DNA of 64,000 nucleotides from Patiria pectinifera (taxonomy: Eukaryota > Echinodermata > Asteroidea > Valvatida > Asterinidae): the NCBI GenBank assembly GCA_029964075.1, contig CM057149.1, forward strand, positions 8,690,465 through 8,754,464, read 5' to 3'. Numbering within the stretch: position 1 is the stretch's first letter; each line of letters opens with the position of its first letter. The notes beneath the pieces were generated by a model. The model had not been told where the DNA came from, did no database searches, and saw only the letters and a list, made by a program, of their open reading frames with translations. A program made the position numbers and the translations under genes. This document shows, in pieces, positions 34,001 through 46,211 of the stretch.

Positions 34001-35535
34001 CCTTCTGTCGTCAATTTAGTAGGCCTACGTTTCTGAAGTTTGTTTATTTAGTGTGCTTTTTACCTTCTTTTTGTAAGAACATTGAATTTAACCGTCCAGT
34101 TCCAGAATGCAGTATGCACGTTTTGCCAGTCAGTTCTATCAACGCAAAGCTTAATCATCCCATTTCGTTTCTGCGTTTTATAATTACTACGTAATTGTGC
34201 ATTTTCAAGAATAACAAATGACACATACTTTACGCGAGCGAACAATCGGTTGTTTTTTAATCGGCCTTGCACGATTTCCTTACACTCGTAAACAACACAT
34301 TTTTGAGAGCGGTTCTTTTTGCAAAAAGGGTGAAGCGGTTTAATGTTTTTATTCAGTTGTGTTAATTGTACTGGAATTCAAATATTACAGATCATTGTTT
34401 TGCTGGTTAGACCTCACCTTGTTACGAAAATTGACTCAGATGACAATCTAGAGCCCCTAGACCTTGGTCAAGGACCAGCTTTATTATAGTCTAGTTTGTT
34501 TGTATAGATAAAACAATCGATAAATTGCCTTAAATGCAACAAATGACTTCAATAACCCAATACTCAATTTCATGGTCAGGTGACCAATTATACTGCCGGA
34601 TGGGAATTCAATGCAACTTTTTTCAACTTTTTTGGCACAAATGTCTTTGTTTTGTGGTTCAAAAACCATTAATAACACTGACATAAGACTTCACAAGTGC
34701 CAATTTTGGTTTTAAAAATTCAAATTTTGGGTCAAAAACCACATAAAAAAGATTTTGCTCCAAACGTTGCTACAGTGCCCTCTAGCGGAGACGTACGATG
34801 CCAAAAGTAGTTTCATGAATACAAAATGAAGGCATTCTTCCAAAAATACTGTTTTCACCAGATATGAGGCAAAAATATAGGGAAGCATTATATTACGTTA
34901 CCCCTTGCCAACATTGCTGGAATTTAGGATGGGTGTCCCCCTCCTAATTTGGGAAACAACCCAAAATACCTGGTCTTGATAAACTTAACGGATTCAACAA
35001 TCAGACGAGTGTCAACATTAGATTGTCACGAATATCAGAAACAATCCAAAACTGAGAGCAAGGATACATGGGATTCCCAGAATCTAGAAAACACTCTACT
35101 GGAGGAAAAACCTCAGTGTCGTTGCAGGGTAAATTAGTCGTTTTTCAATGGCACATATGAAGTGCGCTGCTATCATTTAACCTATAGATTCAAGGAATAC
35201 ACACAAAGAAATACAGCCATTTTAGCGTCTGCTTTGTCTTCTCTTCAGAAGACATATGTGTTACGATGAAAAGAAGACAATAATGAAAATGGTTCCATCG
35301 ATCACCCTTCCATTGCGAAGCTCATAAGTGCTTGACAAGTAAAGAATAGTAGCAAGCGCTAATAGGTGTCATTTGTTATGAAGACTGCAAACTGCACAAT
35401 ATGTCGTTATGTACAGCAAATTACAAAAATAATTCATTAAACAAAAGGAGGCTGATGGCAATTGAACGTCTGGCTAATATGTTGGGAAATAACAGGTAAC
35501 CAACGCTCATTGAGCTCGACACATTATTTTCATTT
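31031..35535. repeat. Direct tandem repeat of a 2108-bp unit (two full, one partial)
   Basis: Unit starts (GAAGACAT) lie at about 31031, 33140 and 35248. The first and second units agree almost base for base, apart from scattered differences in their first ~500 bp. The third stops near 35535 at 'cgacacat(t)attttc'. Frames such as 31952-32164 and 34060-34272 are identical between units and show no known domain. Nothing indicates a gene. The high identity means a recent event, or an assembly artefact. Confidence 0.92.
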
Positions 35536-36659
35536 TTGTATCTTTAATTTTTATGAGATATGAATTGAAAGTAGGAAATGTAAGTTCATACAGTATTATC
35601 TTTAGTGTTACGTCCTTAAACATACTCTTATATGTGCACGTTTGTATTTCATTTGGCCTAGTCTTATTACTATTATGATGTTCATTGCAATATTGATATT
35701 TTGAATCCCTGATGATGTGACGTCAGCAACCTGAGGAAAGGTGGTATGAATACGTCCACTTTAATGTATTATCCATGTTTCCATACGGTATTTGCACGTC
35801 ATTATATCCTCTCCAAACTAAATCAGTATTCACTTCCACCTGACTGATGACGTCATCGAACCAGAAACAAATTTGTACGTGTACACAAAATGTTAATTGA
35901 TATGTATGATACCTTACAGGATGAATGTTTTTCTAAAACAAATATACTGTTTGTTACATATCTTGATCCTTTGTTTTGTCATAAAAATATTCATAACTCT
36001 ATTGGGCAGTGTCGAATGAAGTACATGTCTGCCCCACCACCCTGCGTTTGTAACTCAACAAACGCGAACTTGTAGTTTGCAATTGCTTTTTTTTTTCAAA
36101 GAATGTTTAGTAAACATGGCAAAAATGCAAGTTATAGTGATCACGATCAGTGACTATAATCCCTTAGAGTGAATTCAGAGTCTCAGACTCCATTTCTTCA
36201 TACAAAGTTTACTTTAGAAACTTCACCATTTTGAGTTTTCCCTTAAGTCAACATACTTTACCCGCGCCTGGAATAGAGTCTGAAAGTAAAAGGTCACACA
36301 GCTTCCGGAACCCTCGCGCGGTCTATCAATGGGTTGCCCTTTTCTTGCTATATTTTTTTTGGACCTCCACAGAATTGTTTCATATTTTTATCCGATGTGA
36401 GAGTACATTGAGATGCACTAGTCTACGTGTACTTGTAGAATTCGACCTAACTAACTAACTAACTCGAGACGCCATTTCATTTCCAAACAGGACTATTAAA
36501 TGTCGGATTGGAAGTGGTCGATTCGAAAGCAGTGTTTTGTAATACAATAACGGCCTGACATGGATCTTTGAAACCTAGACTACGGGTGAATGACCGAAGA
36601 CTCAATATCGAAACCGCCCGCTGATTGGTCAAAATCCAGAGGTCAAAGAGGTTGGACGT

Positions 36660-36955
36660 CTTGCATTGTACATCTTGTACATGTGTGTTGCCATCTATAG
36701 ATTGGATGTGCGCTGTTCCCCTAATAAATGGATGCAATTGTTCAAGGTAACATATACACTGTGTGCCGCCCTCTGTAGGTTGGATGTGTGCTGCTCCCTT
36801 GAATGGACAGGATGGTCCTCGGAATACGGTATACATTGTTTGCCGCCCTCTATAGATTGGATGTCTCCCCTGAATGGATGGAATTGTTCTCGATAATATG
36901 TGTATTGTGTTCCGCCCTCTATAGATTGGGTGTGCGCTGTTCCTCTCGTCATCAT
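36660..36955 (-). repeat. 76-bp minisatellite, about 4 units (reverse orientation)
   Basis: GCCGCCCTCTATAGATTGG-type motif at about 36690, 36762, 36841 and 36913. Same family as 2395-2965. Confidence 0.8.
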
Positions 36956-36963
36956 GCAATCAA

Positions 36964-37312
36964 AGGGTGCGTTCGTTTAGCTTACCCGGGTCGAAACGGG
37001 TATTAAGGCAGACGGGTCAGCCATGACAGCCGGGCTAATCGAACGATCAACCTAGGGTCATTACAATCCTCACGTGACGCCCGTAGCCGTGGCCGTAGCC
37101 ACTGACAAAACGCCCGTTTCGGATTTGGGCCTTAGTTTGAGATTTACTGACTTTTAGTCAATTCCAAAACTCAAACAATTTGGGCTGAAATTAAAGCAGG
37201 GTCTGATGTGGTGGCTGACCCGGCTGAAGACCGACAATGACGTCAGAGCTAACCGAACGGCATGGGGCTCACCCTCGTGGACCCAGATGAGCTATTTAAC
37301 GAACGCAACCAT
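36964..37312. mobile_element. TIR element next to minisatellite (copy 2)
   Basis: Left end GGGTGCGTTCGTTTAGCT and right end, read in reverse, GGTTGCGTTCGTTAAATAGC form an inverted pair; both continue to an ACCCGGGT/TCTGGGT motif. Shorter than the 58-kb copy, which has about 160 bp more in the middle. Target duplication is not clear, so the superfamily is left open. Confidence 0.65.
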
Positions 37313-37809
37313 TCAGTGAGACTCTGTGGTTCATGTTTTAATAGAACAATAGAGGTAGACAGCGGCGTGCAGTAGACAGCGGCATGGCCACGGGGGCTAG
37401 AATGTTGAAATGGAAGGGGCGCCAAATCATCTTGATATGGAGGCGTCATTCAAAGCGGACATTAGTGGACAATATGTGGCGCTCTTCATTGAGTACGATC
37501 GCGGAACGTCAAAAAGGGGAACTCGTGAAAATAGAGACGCTTTGAAAATGGAATAGCAAATGTTTTTACCACAGCGAAATACCGACTGAAGTGGGGGTGG
37601 GGGGGGGGCTAGAGGCAGCAGTTCAAATGTGAACAGTGAGGTGGGGGTTGGAGGAGGGGTTGAATGCCATTTAACTCTAGGGGGCGCTCTTTCCTCATTT
37701 TATTAATTTGCTTCTTTCCATATTTATATCACATATCTCCAAGATGAAAAATAGTGTGTTTAGCATCAACGTAAAAACCTCGATCAATCTATTGATGTTA
37801 CTTTATTTT

Positions 37810-38284
37810 TATGTTTATTTTTTTTTGGGAGGGGTTGGGGTGTCAGTGCAGTTGCTGTTACCCAGTAGTAGCGCAGAGAGTATCTCTTCAGGGTGGGGTT
37901 TATCAAATTGCATAAAGGGGGAGCAGACGATTGGACATCATTTGCCATTTTTTGGGTGTGGGCGATTATAGATTGGTCTATGTACAAAATACATGTATTT
38001 ATTATGTGTAATGTGTGTGTTATATTCAGTGCCGCGTAGCATTTGCCAAATACTTTAAATTGTGAAATTTTCCAAACTAAATAAAGCCCAATCACCGTTT
38101 TAGTTTTCTTTTTTTTTTCCCTATTCTTTGTTTATGTTTTTTAATGGGGGGGGGCAGCACTCGAACACCCACCCCAATCGCTATGTCATTGAGGGAAGTG
38201 CTCGTGCCCCCTCCCTACATAGGTAAAATATCCATTTCAGTTTACTTGCAAGACTAGTATAGTGTCTGCAACTAATACACAAAA
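37810..38284 (+). repeat. 3' flank block behind F, uninterrupted
   Basis: Equivalent of 4760-5087 joined directly to 7188-7368, without the 2.1-kb tandem element in between. It serves as the empty site for that element. Confidence 0.7.
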
Positions 38285-38794
38285 TCATGGTTCCAATTCA
38301 CGCATTTTCATGCTGCATTTTTTCAGAGAATAAGAATACCCTTTTCATCTCTCCCATTGCACGCCCTTGGCATATCCCGCATTCCAAAATGCGTGGTATG
38401 GACCATTCAAGTGAGAAATAAAACAATCATTAAACCACCAGGCTCCTCCCCACCTCTGTGCACAATTGAAAACCGATGCATCATTGTCACGATCCTTTGT
38501 GCTGAAGGGACGTCCTCTGTGATACCTGAACACGGCATAACTGTCGTCAAACCCAAGAGAGTCACCGGCAGTGCTGCTGGTATCGTATTGGCCAATAGTC
38601 AGGTTGAACTCACCCGGGGATATTTGGAAATCTGAGTACTTTGCCCATGCCTTGTTTTTTTCCCAATCCTCTAAATCAACGCGTAGCTCCCATGTTCCAC
38701 ATAAAGTTCTCAATCCGTAGACAATCAAGATATTTCCCTGGAATACCAATGACGATATGTAAAATAACTCTAAAACAAAGTTGTGTTTCGCCAT
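38285..38794 (-). pseudogene. Deleted PAN-FReD lectin, copy F
   Basis: The type-2 signal peptide (MAKHNFVLELFYISSLVFQ) runs in frame to GLRTL and then directly into GTWELRVDLEDW of the FReD. The PAN module and the first third of the FReD (about 170 residues) are deleted. The rest keeps KDRDND and GAWWF and has its own loop (GFDDSYAVFRYHRGRPF). At 38345-38347 TGA replaces the TGG of the usual W(K)G stretch; after it the frame goes on intact to MRELEP and a second stop at 38285. The promoter is of type 2 and looks complete, so it may be transcribed, but the product would lack most of the fold. Confidence 0.88.
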
Positions 38795-38869
38795 TTTCTC
38801 CATGTGAAATTTCTTAACATCACAACGTAGATAACGTGAATGATATCGATGATCGGCGGAGATGGAATT

Positions 38870-39010
38870 TGTTATTGCAAAGAAAGGAATGCTAAGAACC
38901 AGAGGATGTGTAAGTCCCTGATTGGTCTACAGGGGTAATGCGTCATACCTTGTTGTTGGTCATTTTCCCCGTCAGTGACAGACCTTAGTCTCTGATTGGC
39001 TAAACGTTGT
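38870..39010 (-). promoter_or_regulatory. Type-2 lectin promoter, pseudogene F
   Basis: 'Gatgtgtaagtccctgattggtc', 'aatgcgtcat', a variant 'ttggtcattttccccgtcag' and 'ctgattggct' follow the order in C and I. The E2F-like site is changed (TTTTCCCCGTC), in line with decay. Confidence 0.6.
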
Positions 39011-39491
39011 GACGCAGACTGGAAAGTGTCATCTTCTCTCGTTGTACGATACGGTGAAACGTTATATAGCGTTGGATTTTTATCTGGTGTAGATAATCAT
39101 ATCGAGGTCATTTCTGTAACAGTAATTATGCAGCCTCTTATATCAATTTCACGCCATTTGGATGCTTTCTCAATATTTAATAAGAGAGCCCTTTTGGATT
39201 CCACCAACCATCACTTAATGAAGACGCCTTGAATTTCGGCAGCATTCTTAATTACGAAGTAGTACTGATGATAACCAGTTGACCTTCTACAATAGATATT
39301 TTGGTACGGCGATTTTAATAAAAGTAGGTCAGGCTGGGGAGTATTGTTGTTTGCGATAGTTACTATGACTACACTCTTCGGCTGTAGAGAGTACGAAATT
39401 ATTTCTTCGATGCCAAGGTATACAGCTAGCCTGCTGACTGGCGCTGTATGTCATAATGCGGTACTGGTATTAAAAATAGCAGCACTCTTAA

Positions 39492-40019
39492 AGGGAATGT
39501 ACATCGTTGGCTTTTGCTGTAATTTTCAGAAATGAACTATTTGAGGGGTTAGTATAATAGATCAAAATATATTGTTACACTGACATGTTTGAAGTTTTGT
39601 GTTCGAAAATGCTGGGAAAAAAACAAGAAAAACAAATATGTTCAAATAGTCTGGTTCCTTGACTCCACTAGAGATAAAATGGATCAATTTATAGATGCCG
39701 GAAAATTGTAAGGTAAGGGAACCAGTCTAGCTGGCCTGCACCCGTTCATGAACATGTACCCAATAGCAAACAAAATTTGGACTGAAAAAAGTGTAAAGTT
39801 AGAGCAATAGTTGAACAATAGTTAGGTTTCTCCAACGGTGGTCAGCCGACCACCGTTGGAAATGTATACAAAAATACCATTTTCTTGAAAATGACTTCAC
39901 ACCAGGTGCCATAATTTTACAGGATGCTTTAGACTGTCATTTACCAACATCCTAGTAAGGTATTTCGTAAAAACTTGGTAGTTTTATTTTTCGATGTTTG
40001 CAAATGTTGTATATTCCCT
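39492..40019. mobile_element. 528-bp element at TTAA with internal palindrome
   Basis: TTAA lies at 39488-39491 and 40020-40023. The ends are AGGGAATGTACA on the left and, in reverse, AGGGAATATACA on the right. Inside, 39831-39860 is a near-perfect palindrome, CCAACGGTGGTC-agcc-GACCACCGTTGG; a related one lies at 21973-22000. TTAA target sites are typical of piggyBac and Kolobok; which it is stays open. A degenerate copy lies at 1340-1630. Confidence 0.65.
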
Positions 40020-40599
40020 TTAAACTGTAGTATTATGAATGTCATAGCCGAAGAGGAAAGTTGGATTTGTGAATTATAGCCAGATTTACAGTTTCGTTGC
40101 AATCAAGAGGAATCCAGATCCGAGTTCTGTAGACATTTGCTAGTTTTAAAAAAATATTGTTTTGTTGATACCAAGAGAAAAACAATAGTGATATTTTTTT
40201 TTAGAATAATCACCGTCATTTCAATTGAGTAAGGCCTCATTAAATCTTTAGAATTATTAATTTATTTACGGGCGACAATATACCCCATCACGTATACAGC
40301 GAATTGGGACAAATATTTTTTTGTTTGCCTTTGTTTTGTATAAATCAATGGTGCTCGGTCATCTGTGAATGAATAGGTACACGAACTAATATTTAAGATG
40401 AAACCTCTTTGACATTGTACAATTTCCTAGCGTGTACACGTGAGCCCATTGTTTTTGGATTACCTTAATTTTGATACACCCTGCATGTAGATGGAAAGGT
40501 AGATATACTTGTATTGAAGCATAGCCCCAACGTGTCACAGCTGCTTCATACAGTACTAGAATCGAATCTTTAAAAAAAAACACGAAAACGCTTAATGAA

Positions 40600-40830
40600 T
40601 CGGGAAAAATTTATCATGGATTGGTTCTTGTCACTCGGTTTATTCAACGTCATTGGTCATTAGAACCTGTTTTCTTTGTGCTGCAATATACAAGCTAGAC
40701 AAGAATTATTGAAAAGAATGAATAATACTGAGTTTGGTTCTTATCGCTGAAGTTATTCAATGTCTTAAGTCGATATCAATTTTATATAATGCAATAACTA
40801 TACAAGCAGAAAAGCAAAATGTTACATTTA
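40600..40830 (+). repeat. Dispersed ~220-bp repeat
   Basis: Core TTGGTTCTTGTCACTCGG at about 40621, then the second half TTGGTTCTTATCGCTGAAG at about 40734. Confidence 0.8.
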
Positions 40831-42898
40831 GCTCCACCCCAAATAATCTATATAAGGCGTGCTGCCTGTAGTTTTATACTTCAAACAAGTAGCTGTCATT
40901 TAAGGTTAACATTGAGATAATTCATTCACAAAAGGTTTTTCCGTTCAAATTCGCAACAAGAATGTTCATTCCATTTCTGAGAGGTTTCAGGGATTCGAGT
41001 ATGAATACGGTTTCTAATTAGCAGGTAGAGCTTTCAATTCCATAAATGTTTTGAAACAAGCGTGTCTTTAAAGTTTTCGTGCAAGCAAATCTCATTGTGT
41101 TAGTTGGTTTTGGATTTAGCACGAAATAGAAGAACTTGATACAAGTATCCATTCAAGGGCAATGACGTGCGGGTTCAACGTCATGTGGAAATTGCATTAT
41201 GCTAAACGTCAATCGCATTGGATTTAAAATATACCAGCTTCGTTTAAACATATCATGGTTTTATTTAAAGAAATGGCTGTGATTTTTAATATCTCTTTTT
41301 TGAGGTTCCAATTCATCGAAAAGATCACACCTCTTATGAAAGAACCACTTTGGTGTCAATCCATAAATGTGTTAAGTTTATCTAGTTTTATCGTTAAGTG
41401 TCCACCTTATCTGGTTCTATTACATTGACACTTTCCAATTGTTTAAGGTGTATGAAATGTGTTGTGCATTCTTCTCAAGCCATCGTACTTTTCGTATAAA
41501 AGGCTAGTCGGCTGTACATTCCTTGATAAACCTTTCTTAACGGTCATTTTTGACACATGCCTTGAACAAATTTCGCTGACTTTGAACATGGGCGGAACTG
41601 CAATCCAAAGCTCTCAAATTACATGCCCGAGTTATGTGATTTGCTGCCCACTTTTCACGCATGGACAAAAATACATTGAAACATTTTATTTTTATTTTTT
41701 GGCCATTTTAGCCTTTTTCATGTGCTTTGGATGAAAGTTTGCAAGACCGAATGAGCGAGGTTTGAAATTGGACGAGAAAACCTCATATTAACCAAAGTAG
41801 AGAGTGCATGTATGCCTTAAGAACTGGACATATTCAGTTTCAGATCAACTAGCATTGTTTTTTTTTTCCTTTTGAACTTCCACTTTTTATGTAACTTATT
41901 ACATGTTAATTGCATGACGACAAAACCATTAATTTTAAACTCTCTCATTTAAGAATTACTGTAAGGCAAAGTAAGCGGTCATAGTGAGTAACTAGATTGC
42001 AAAAGCAGACCAAAAAGCTTTAATATTTCAAGGAGGCATAAGTGAATTCTTTGGCAATAAAGATAGACCAAAAAAAATCTCTTTGCACTATACTCGGTGT
42101 CAGAAGTTCATCGTACTAAATTTGAGTCAGCAAAATATGCATTGGAAAAATAGATTATATAACAATTTCATCTTAAGCAAAATGCCCAAGCTTTCTGTTC
42201 ACTGCATGCTACCCTGCAAAAAGTGGGGAAAAAATATTATACGTTGGCATTTGTTCAATATTAATGAACGTGTCACAAAAATAATACCAAGACATTCTCT
42301 ATGGGTCGGGGAAGTCTATTTCTGTTAATACTACATTTCATACCTTTATATTTGTTTGTGTAATTATGGGTATAATCGTCACCTTTTTCACGAAGAGCCA
42401 TTAATAAGGATTTTGAAGAAAAAATCTATTGGAGATAATCGCAAAAGAAGTTTCTTTTATTTCCAAACTGTAAAAAAATACCACTTTGCAACAACTTTGT
42501 GCAGTAGTAAAACCATTATACGATTCTATGAAAGCTGAATTTGAACGTGATTCCAGTAATTATAATTAATAAAGTGGTTAATTACTGAAAAATAATTAGC
42601 AAAGATATTTTGCTTACAATAACATGTCAAAATGGTTAAGTACAATGTTTCAAAGCAAAAAAGTGAAAAAATCGAAATCGAAATCGAAAACATTTTTTTA
42701 AATAATTATGTGGCTCTTCGTGAAAATGGTGACGAAATATTGGCTGCATCTTCTGTTTTCCATTGTGTTTGAATTGAAAAAAAGGTTTTATATTCAAAAC
42801 TATCTCATTCGACTTAAGACTAACTGGGGTCACATTCCATTGGTAAAAAAAAAGTTATAGTTTATTTGCAAGTGCCGTGTTTGTAACGTATCAGAGGT
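40831..42898. other. Intergenic, nothing recognised
   Basis: AT-rich sequence with short frames only (41459-41734, 42083-42328), none with a known domain. A pair of inverted stretches near 42395-42415 and 42705-42745 share 'cttttcacgaagagcca', so a small decayed inverted repeat may lie there. Confidence 0.45.
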
Positions 42899-43942
42899 TT
42901 ATGGTCTCAATTCACGCATTTTCATGCTGCATGTTTTCAGAGAATAATAATACCCTTTCCATGTCTCCCATTGCACTCCAATGCTATGTTGGACACGCCC
43001 AAATGGGTGATATGGACCATTCAAGTGAGAGAGAAAACAATGATTAAACCACCAGGCTCCTGTGTAGGTTTGTGCACAATTTGATGACGAATCATCATTG
43101 TCGCAATCTTTTGTTGAGAAGGGCCGTCCTCTATGATACCCAAAGTGACTTCTGTCATCCCCAAGAGAGTCACCGGCAGTACTGTTTGTATCGTATCGAC
43201 CGACGATCAGATTGTACTCACCCGGGGATATTTGGAAATCTGAGTACTTTGCCCATGCCGTGTTGTTCTCCCAGCCGCCTAAATCAACGCGTAGCTCCCA
43301 TGTTCCTTGTGAATCATCAGACGTCAGAGTCACCAAGTTGTCATTGCCCAGCCAGAACTCAACGAACATATCGCCAAAGCCAGATTGGTACTCGGTCCAG
43401 TTACGGTAGAAGTCCACACTGCCATCTTGTCGCTTCTGAAACACGATCCATCCCCCGCCGTCAGTTTCCATGTCACAGAACACACGAAGACCGCCATTAC
43501 CGAATCCCTCTGGGTAGATTATGTAGATACCGCTCGAACGAAAACCGGCATCTAAGAGCATCTTGCAACTTCTGTAGCGATCGAAGGAGCTATCAGTCAG
43601 TGAGTAGAGAGGTGTATCCCCATCTGCATCAAAGTACACACTCCCTTGAGTTGCATTGAAGTCTTCGGGATGCTCTCGTCTTGTGGCGAGGTTCAACTTG
43701 CACATTTTATTACAATCGTTAAAGTTAAATGACTTGCAATGTCCATCCATGCTGCATTCCCGTCCGCAGATGACACGAGATCGCACAGTTTTGTTTGCAT
43801 ATGCAAACCCTTGTAATGCGCGATTTTCCGCAGCGTACATGATTTGTTGGCGTAGATGAAACTGATGTCCACCGACAAAAATTATCACAACCAAAAATTG
43901 CATCAGATTCAACACTTTGAAACCAGCATTTAGTTTCGTCAT
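42899..43942 (-). CDS. Secreted PAN-FReD lectin, copy G
   Basis: 347 residues from the Met at 43942 (MTKLNAGFKVLNLMQFLVVI), chosen as for B. The leader and upstream are nearly identical to B, so G is the duplicate of B's 5' half. Odd points: CSMDGHCKSFN (others have DERCKSFN), GDMFVEFWLG where all others have GDLSGEFWLG, and calcium site KDCDNDD, which adds a Cys. The face has a mid-length loop (GDDRSHFGYHRGRPF), SSNCAQTYTGAWWFNHCFL, and PFGRVQHSIGVQW. The two framework changes could alter folding, though the frame is intact. Secreted lectin by family. Confidence 0.92.
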   Translation of the reverse strand: MTKLNAGFKVLNLMQFLVVIIFVGGHQFHLRQQIMYAAENRALQGFAYANKTVRSRVICGRECSMDGHCKSFNFNDCNKMCKLNLATRREHPEDFNATQGSVYFDADGDTPLYSLTDSSFDRYRSCKMLLDAGFRSSGIYIIYPEGFGNGGLRVFCDMETDGGGWIVFQKRQDGSVDFYRNWTEYQSGFGDMFVEFWLGNDNLVTLTSDDSQGTWELRVDLGGWENNTAWAKYSDFQISPGEYNLIVGRYDTNSTAGDSLGDDRSHFGYHRGRPFSTKDCDNDDSSSNCAQTYTGAWWFNHCFLSHLNGPYHPFGRVQHSIGVQWETWKGYYYSLKTCSMKMRELRP

Positions 43943-44229
43943 TTTGTAGAATCTGATCAAGCGTGTTGTTACTGAAATGTTCACTTACAGCCTGAAACAA
44001 GAGCGTCACGTTCCAAGTTGATAAAGATGCAGCTGTCGAAGTTATGAATCACATTCAACATGAAAATGACTCCTTGATTCAACATGAAAATGACTCCTTG
44101 ATACCTCTGCATTGAACCTTTATATGCTCAATTTATGACGAGTTCGATGATACGCCAACACGCAGTCAAACTTGTCCCGTATACAAACAGCTTAGCTCCG
44201 CTAACGTCGTTGCATCAGACCATCGCTAG

Positions 44230-44405
44230 CACTGCAGATATCAACGCGTTACCACAGCGCAGCGTCTGGAATGAAACTGGCGACGTGGCGCCCCTGGTTT
44301 CCAGCAAGGTTAGCATTCCACGGAGATGGGAAACAATGATTGGTCAGTGAAATGAATACTAATGAACAGCTCACACACGATTGGTCAACATCAAGCGCGA
44401 ACGTT
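44230..44405 (-). promoter_or_regulatory. Type-1 lectin promoter, gene G
   Basis: Nearly identical to the B promoter, including the TATA-like GCATATAAAGG at about 44119-44129 and the duplicated 22-bp motif at about 44056-44102. Confidence 0.65.
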
Positions 44406-46211
44406 CCCCTTGATAATTTGTGGTAAATTCAAAAGCTGTCAAACGTACTGTGAAGTGGAAGAATTATGATAATTATAATGAAGCGTGCGTAACGTTTTTT
44501 TTTTTAACCAATATTGATATGCTACGGTAATCGTTTTTGCCAAACAGTACTCAACGTCGTTTTGAGTGCCCTTAGTTATATATTTATTTATTCGTCTCTT
44601 TGTTAAACTGAAGCCGAGTAAATTGAAATTAAATGGGTTCAGTCGAAGATCAATTTCACAACTTATGTGAACTCACTGCAGCATCAGCAGCATGAACACA
44701 CAGCTCGATCATCGTATTAGGGTCAGCGTTAACTAATATGCTTCATTCAAGTCTAAGTAACAATGACATCCAGTATGCGCCAGCGAGAAATCATCTTTCC
44801 TCATTAGCCTCGACGCTGTCCTGACACTCGCAAACTACAATCTATTTATCAATTTGACATCGCGCAGGTTCTTTTCATTGGTAGAAGCGGCTTATTTTGC
44901 GAGAGCCAAGAGGATGAAGCAGGCTAAATATTTCAATTCCTTCGTGTATATTATGCGTCAGTTCAAATATTTCAGATAAGTTTTTTTTTTTTTTGCTGGT
45001 CTCATAGGGCCAGCCTACAGTCCTCTTTGTACCTATAATGCTTTTGCCATTTAAAGGGGGCCTGCATGATAGAAATGCTAGCGTGCCCAGATTGGTCTTT
45101 ACATCAGCATATCACCAGGTTACCCTTGTACCGCCCTCTAGAGTTTAGATATGGGAAGCCAGCAGATAACAGTGGTTAGTTAGGCTGTATCCCAATCACA
45201 TGGCTCAGCGTTTCGCTGACGGCGGGGCAAAAAAGTCAAGGAATTGTATTACCGCATTGGTCTTTAAAGTATCAGATCATAAATGTATTGCATAGTCCTT
45301 TATGAACGATTTTCAACGAAATATTGTGGCAACCAATCGGGCTTGAGGGCTAGTTTTGATCCAGGCAAAAAATCGTAACATCGAGGTTGAAGTGACGTCC
45401 TGTAGACGAGGTTGAAGCACAGCCCAGTCGCCCTGCAGCTGCTAAACGCAGTACTGGAAACACATTCTTGTGGACAGAACACTTTTAATAAATCGGGAAA
45501 ACTGAATCATGGATTGGTTCTTGTCACTCGGTTTATTCAACGTCATAGGTCATTCGAACCTTCTTTGTTTATTTTTGTGCCGCAATATACAAGCAAAATT
45601 ATTATAGCACATAGTACACTGAGTTATAATAAAAATCAATAATGGTTTGAAATTCGTTGTTAGCACTGAAATATACAAACTTCAACGTCAACCAAACATA
45701 ATGTAGTTTTCTGCGACCTGCGCACGCTATTACAGTTGTCATTCAAGGTAAATTAAATTAATTTGGAGTTGTTTCATTTTCTCCAAATTAGTATCAAAAG
45801 TAGACAGTGCATAACGTGAACCTTCAGATCGAGATTATCTTATGACTTAAAATGGGTTATCATCTTTCCTCTAAGACCACCCACAGGCTGTCGGAGACCA
45901 GAACAAGAAATGTTTAATTCTTATTATTAAAATTATTATCTATCATAATTATTTTCTTTTAATTTGTACTGTCTGTCCTTCTTATTTGATTTTGGCGCAA
46001 CGACGAAACCACTATGTACAACAACTGAAAGTGCAAAGCTGAAGCTTTTACATTAGTTGAAAAACATTTTAATTGTAATTTGTGACTTGTGAAATCACTG
46101 ATATTATTAAATAATTTTTGTTGTACTCTATTTCATAGATTTTACATTCTATTTGTAAAATATACATAGTAAAGGATTTATAAAACATGTTAATTTTATT
46201 CATTATTTGTT
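44406..46211. other. Duplicated intergenic sequence (copy 2)
   Basis: Partner of 9401-11235, with the dispersed repeat at 45485-45690. Small indels only (for example a missing stretch near 45870 relative to 10880). No gene recognised. Confidence 0.8.

Larger units (their letters stand above)
35560..37750 (+). repeat. Segmental duplication, partner 56.7-59.2 kb
   Basis: Aligns with 56690-59240 over its length: TGATGACGTCATCGAACCAG, CTTCCGGAACCCTCGCGCGG, and GACCTAACTAACTAACTAAC occur in both. It contains a minisatellite and a TIR element and leads into the 3' flank of F, while the partner leads to gene I. A 75-codon frame at 36231-36458 is kept in the partner (57280-57507), but I see no known domain in it. 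Confidence 0.85.

Noticed and set aside
36477-36959. 160-codon minus-strand frame
   Set aside because: Runs through the minisatellite; the equivalent at 57526-57882 is cut short. Not a conserved gene.
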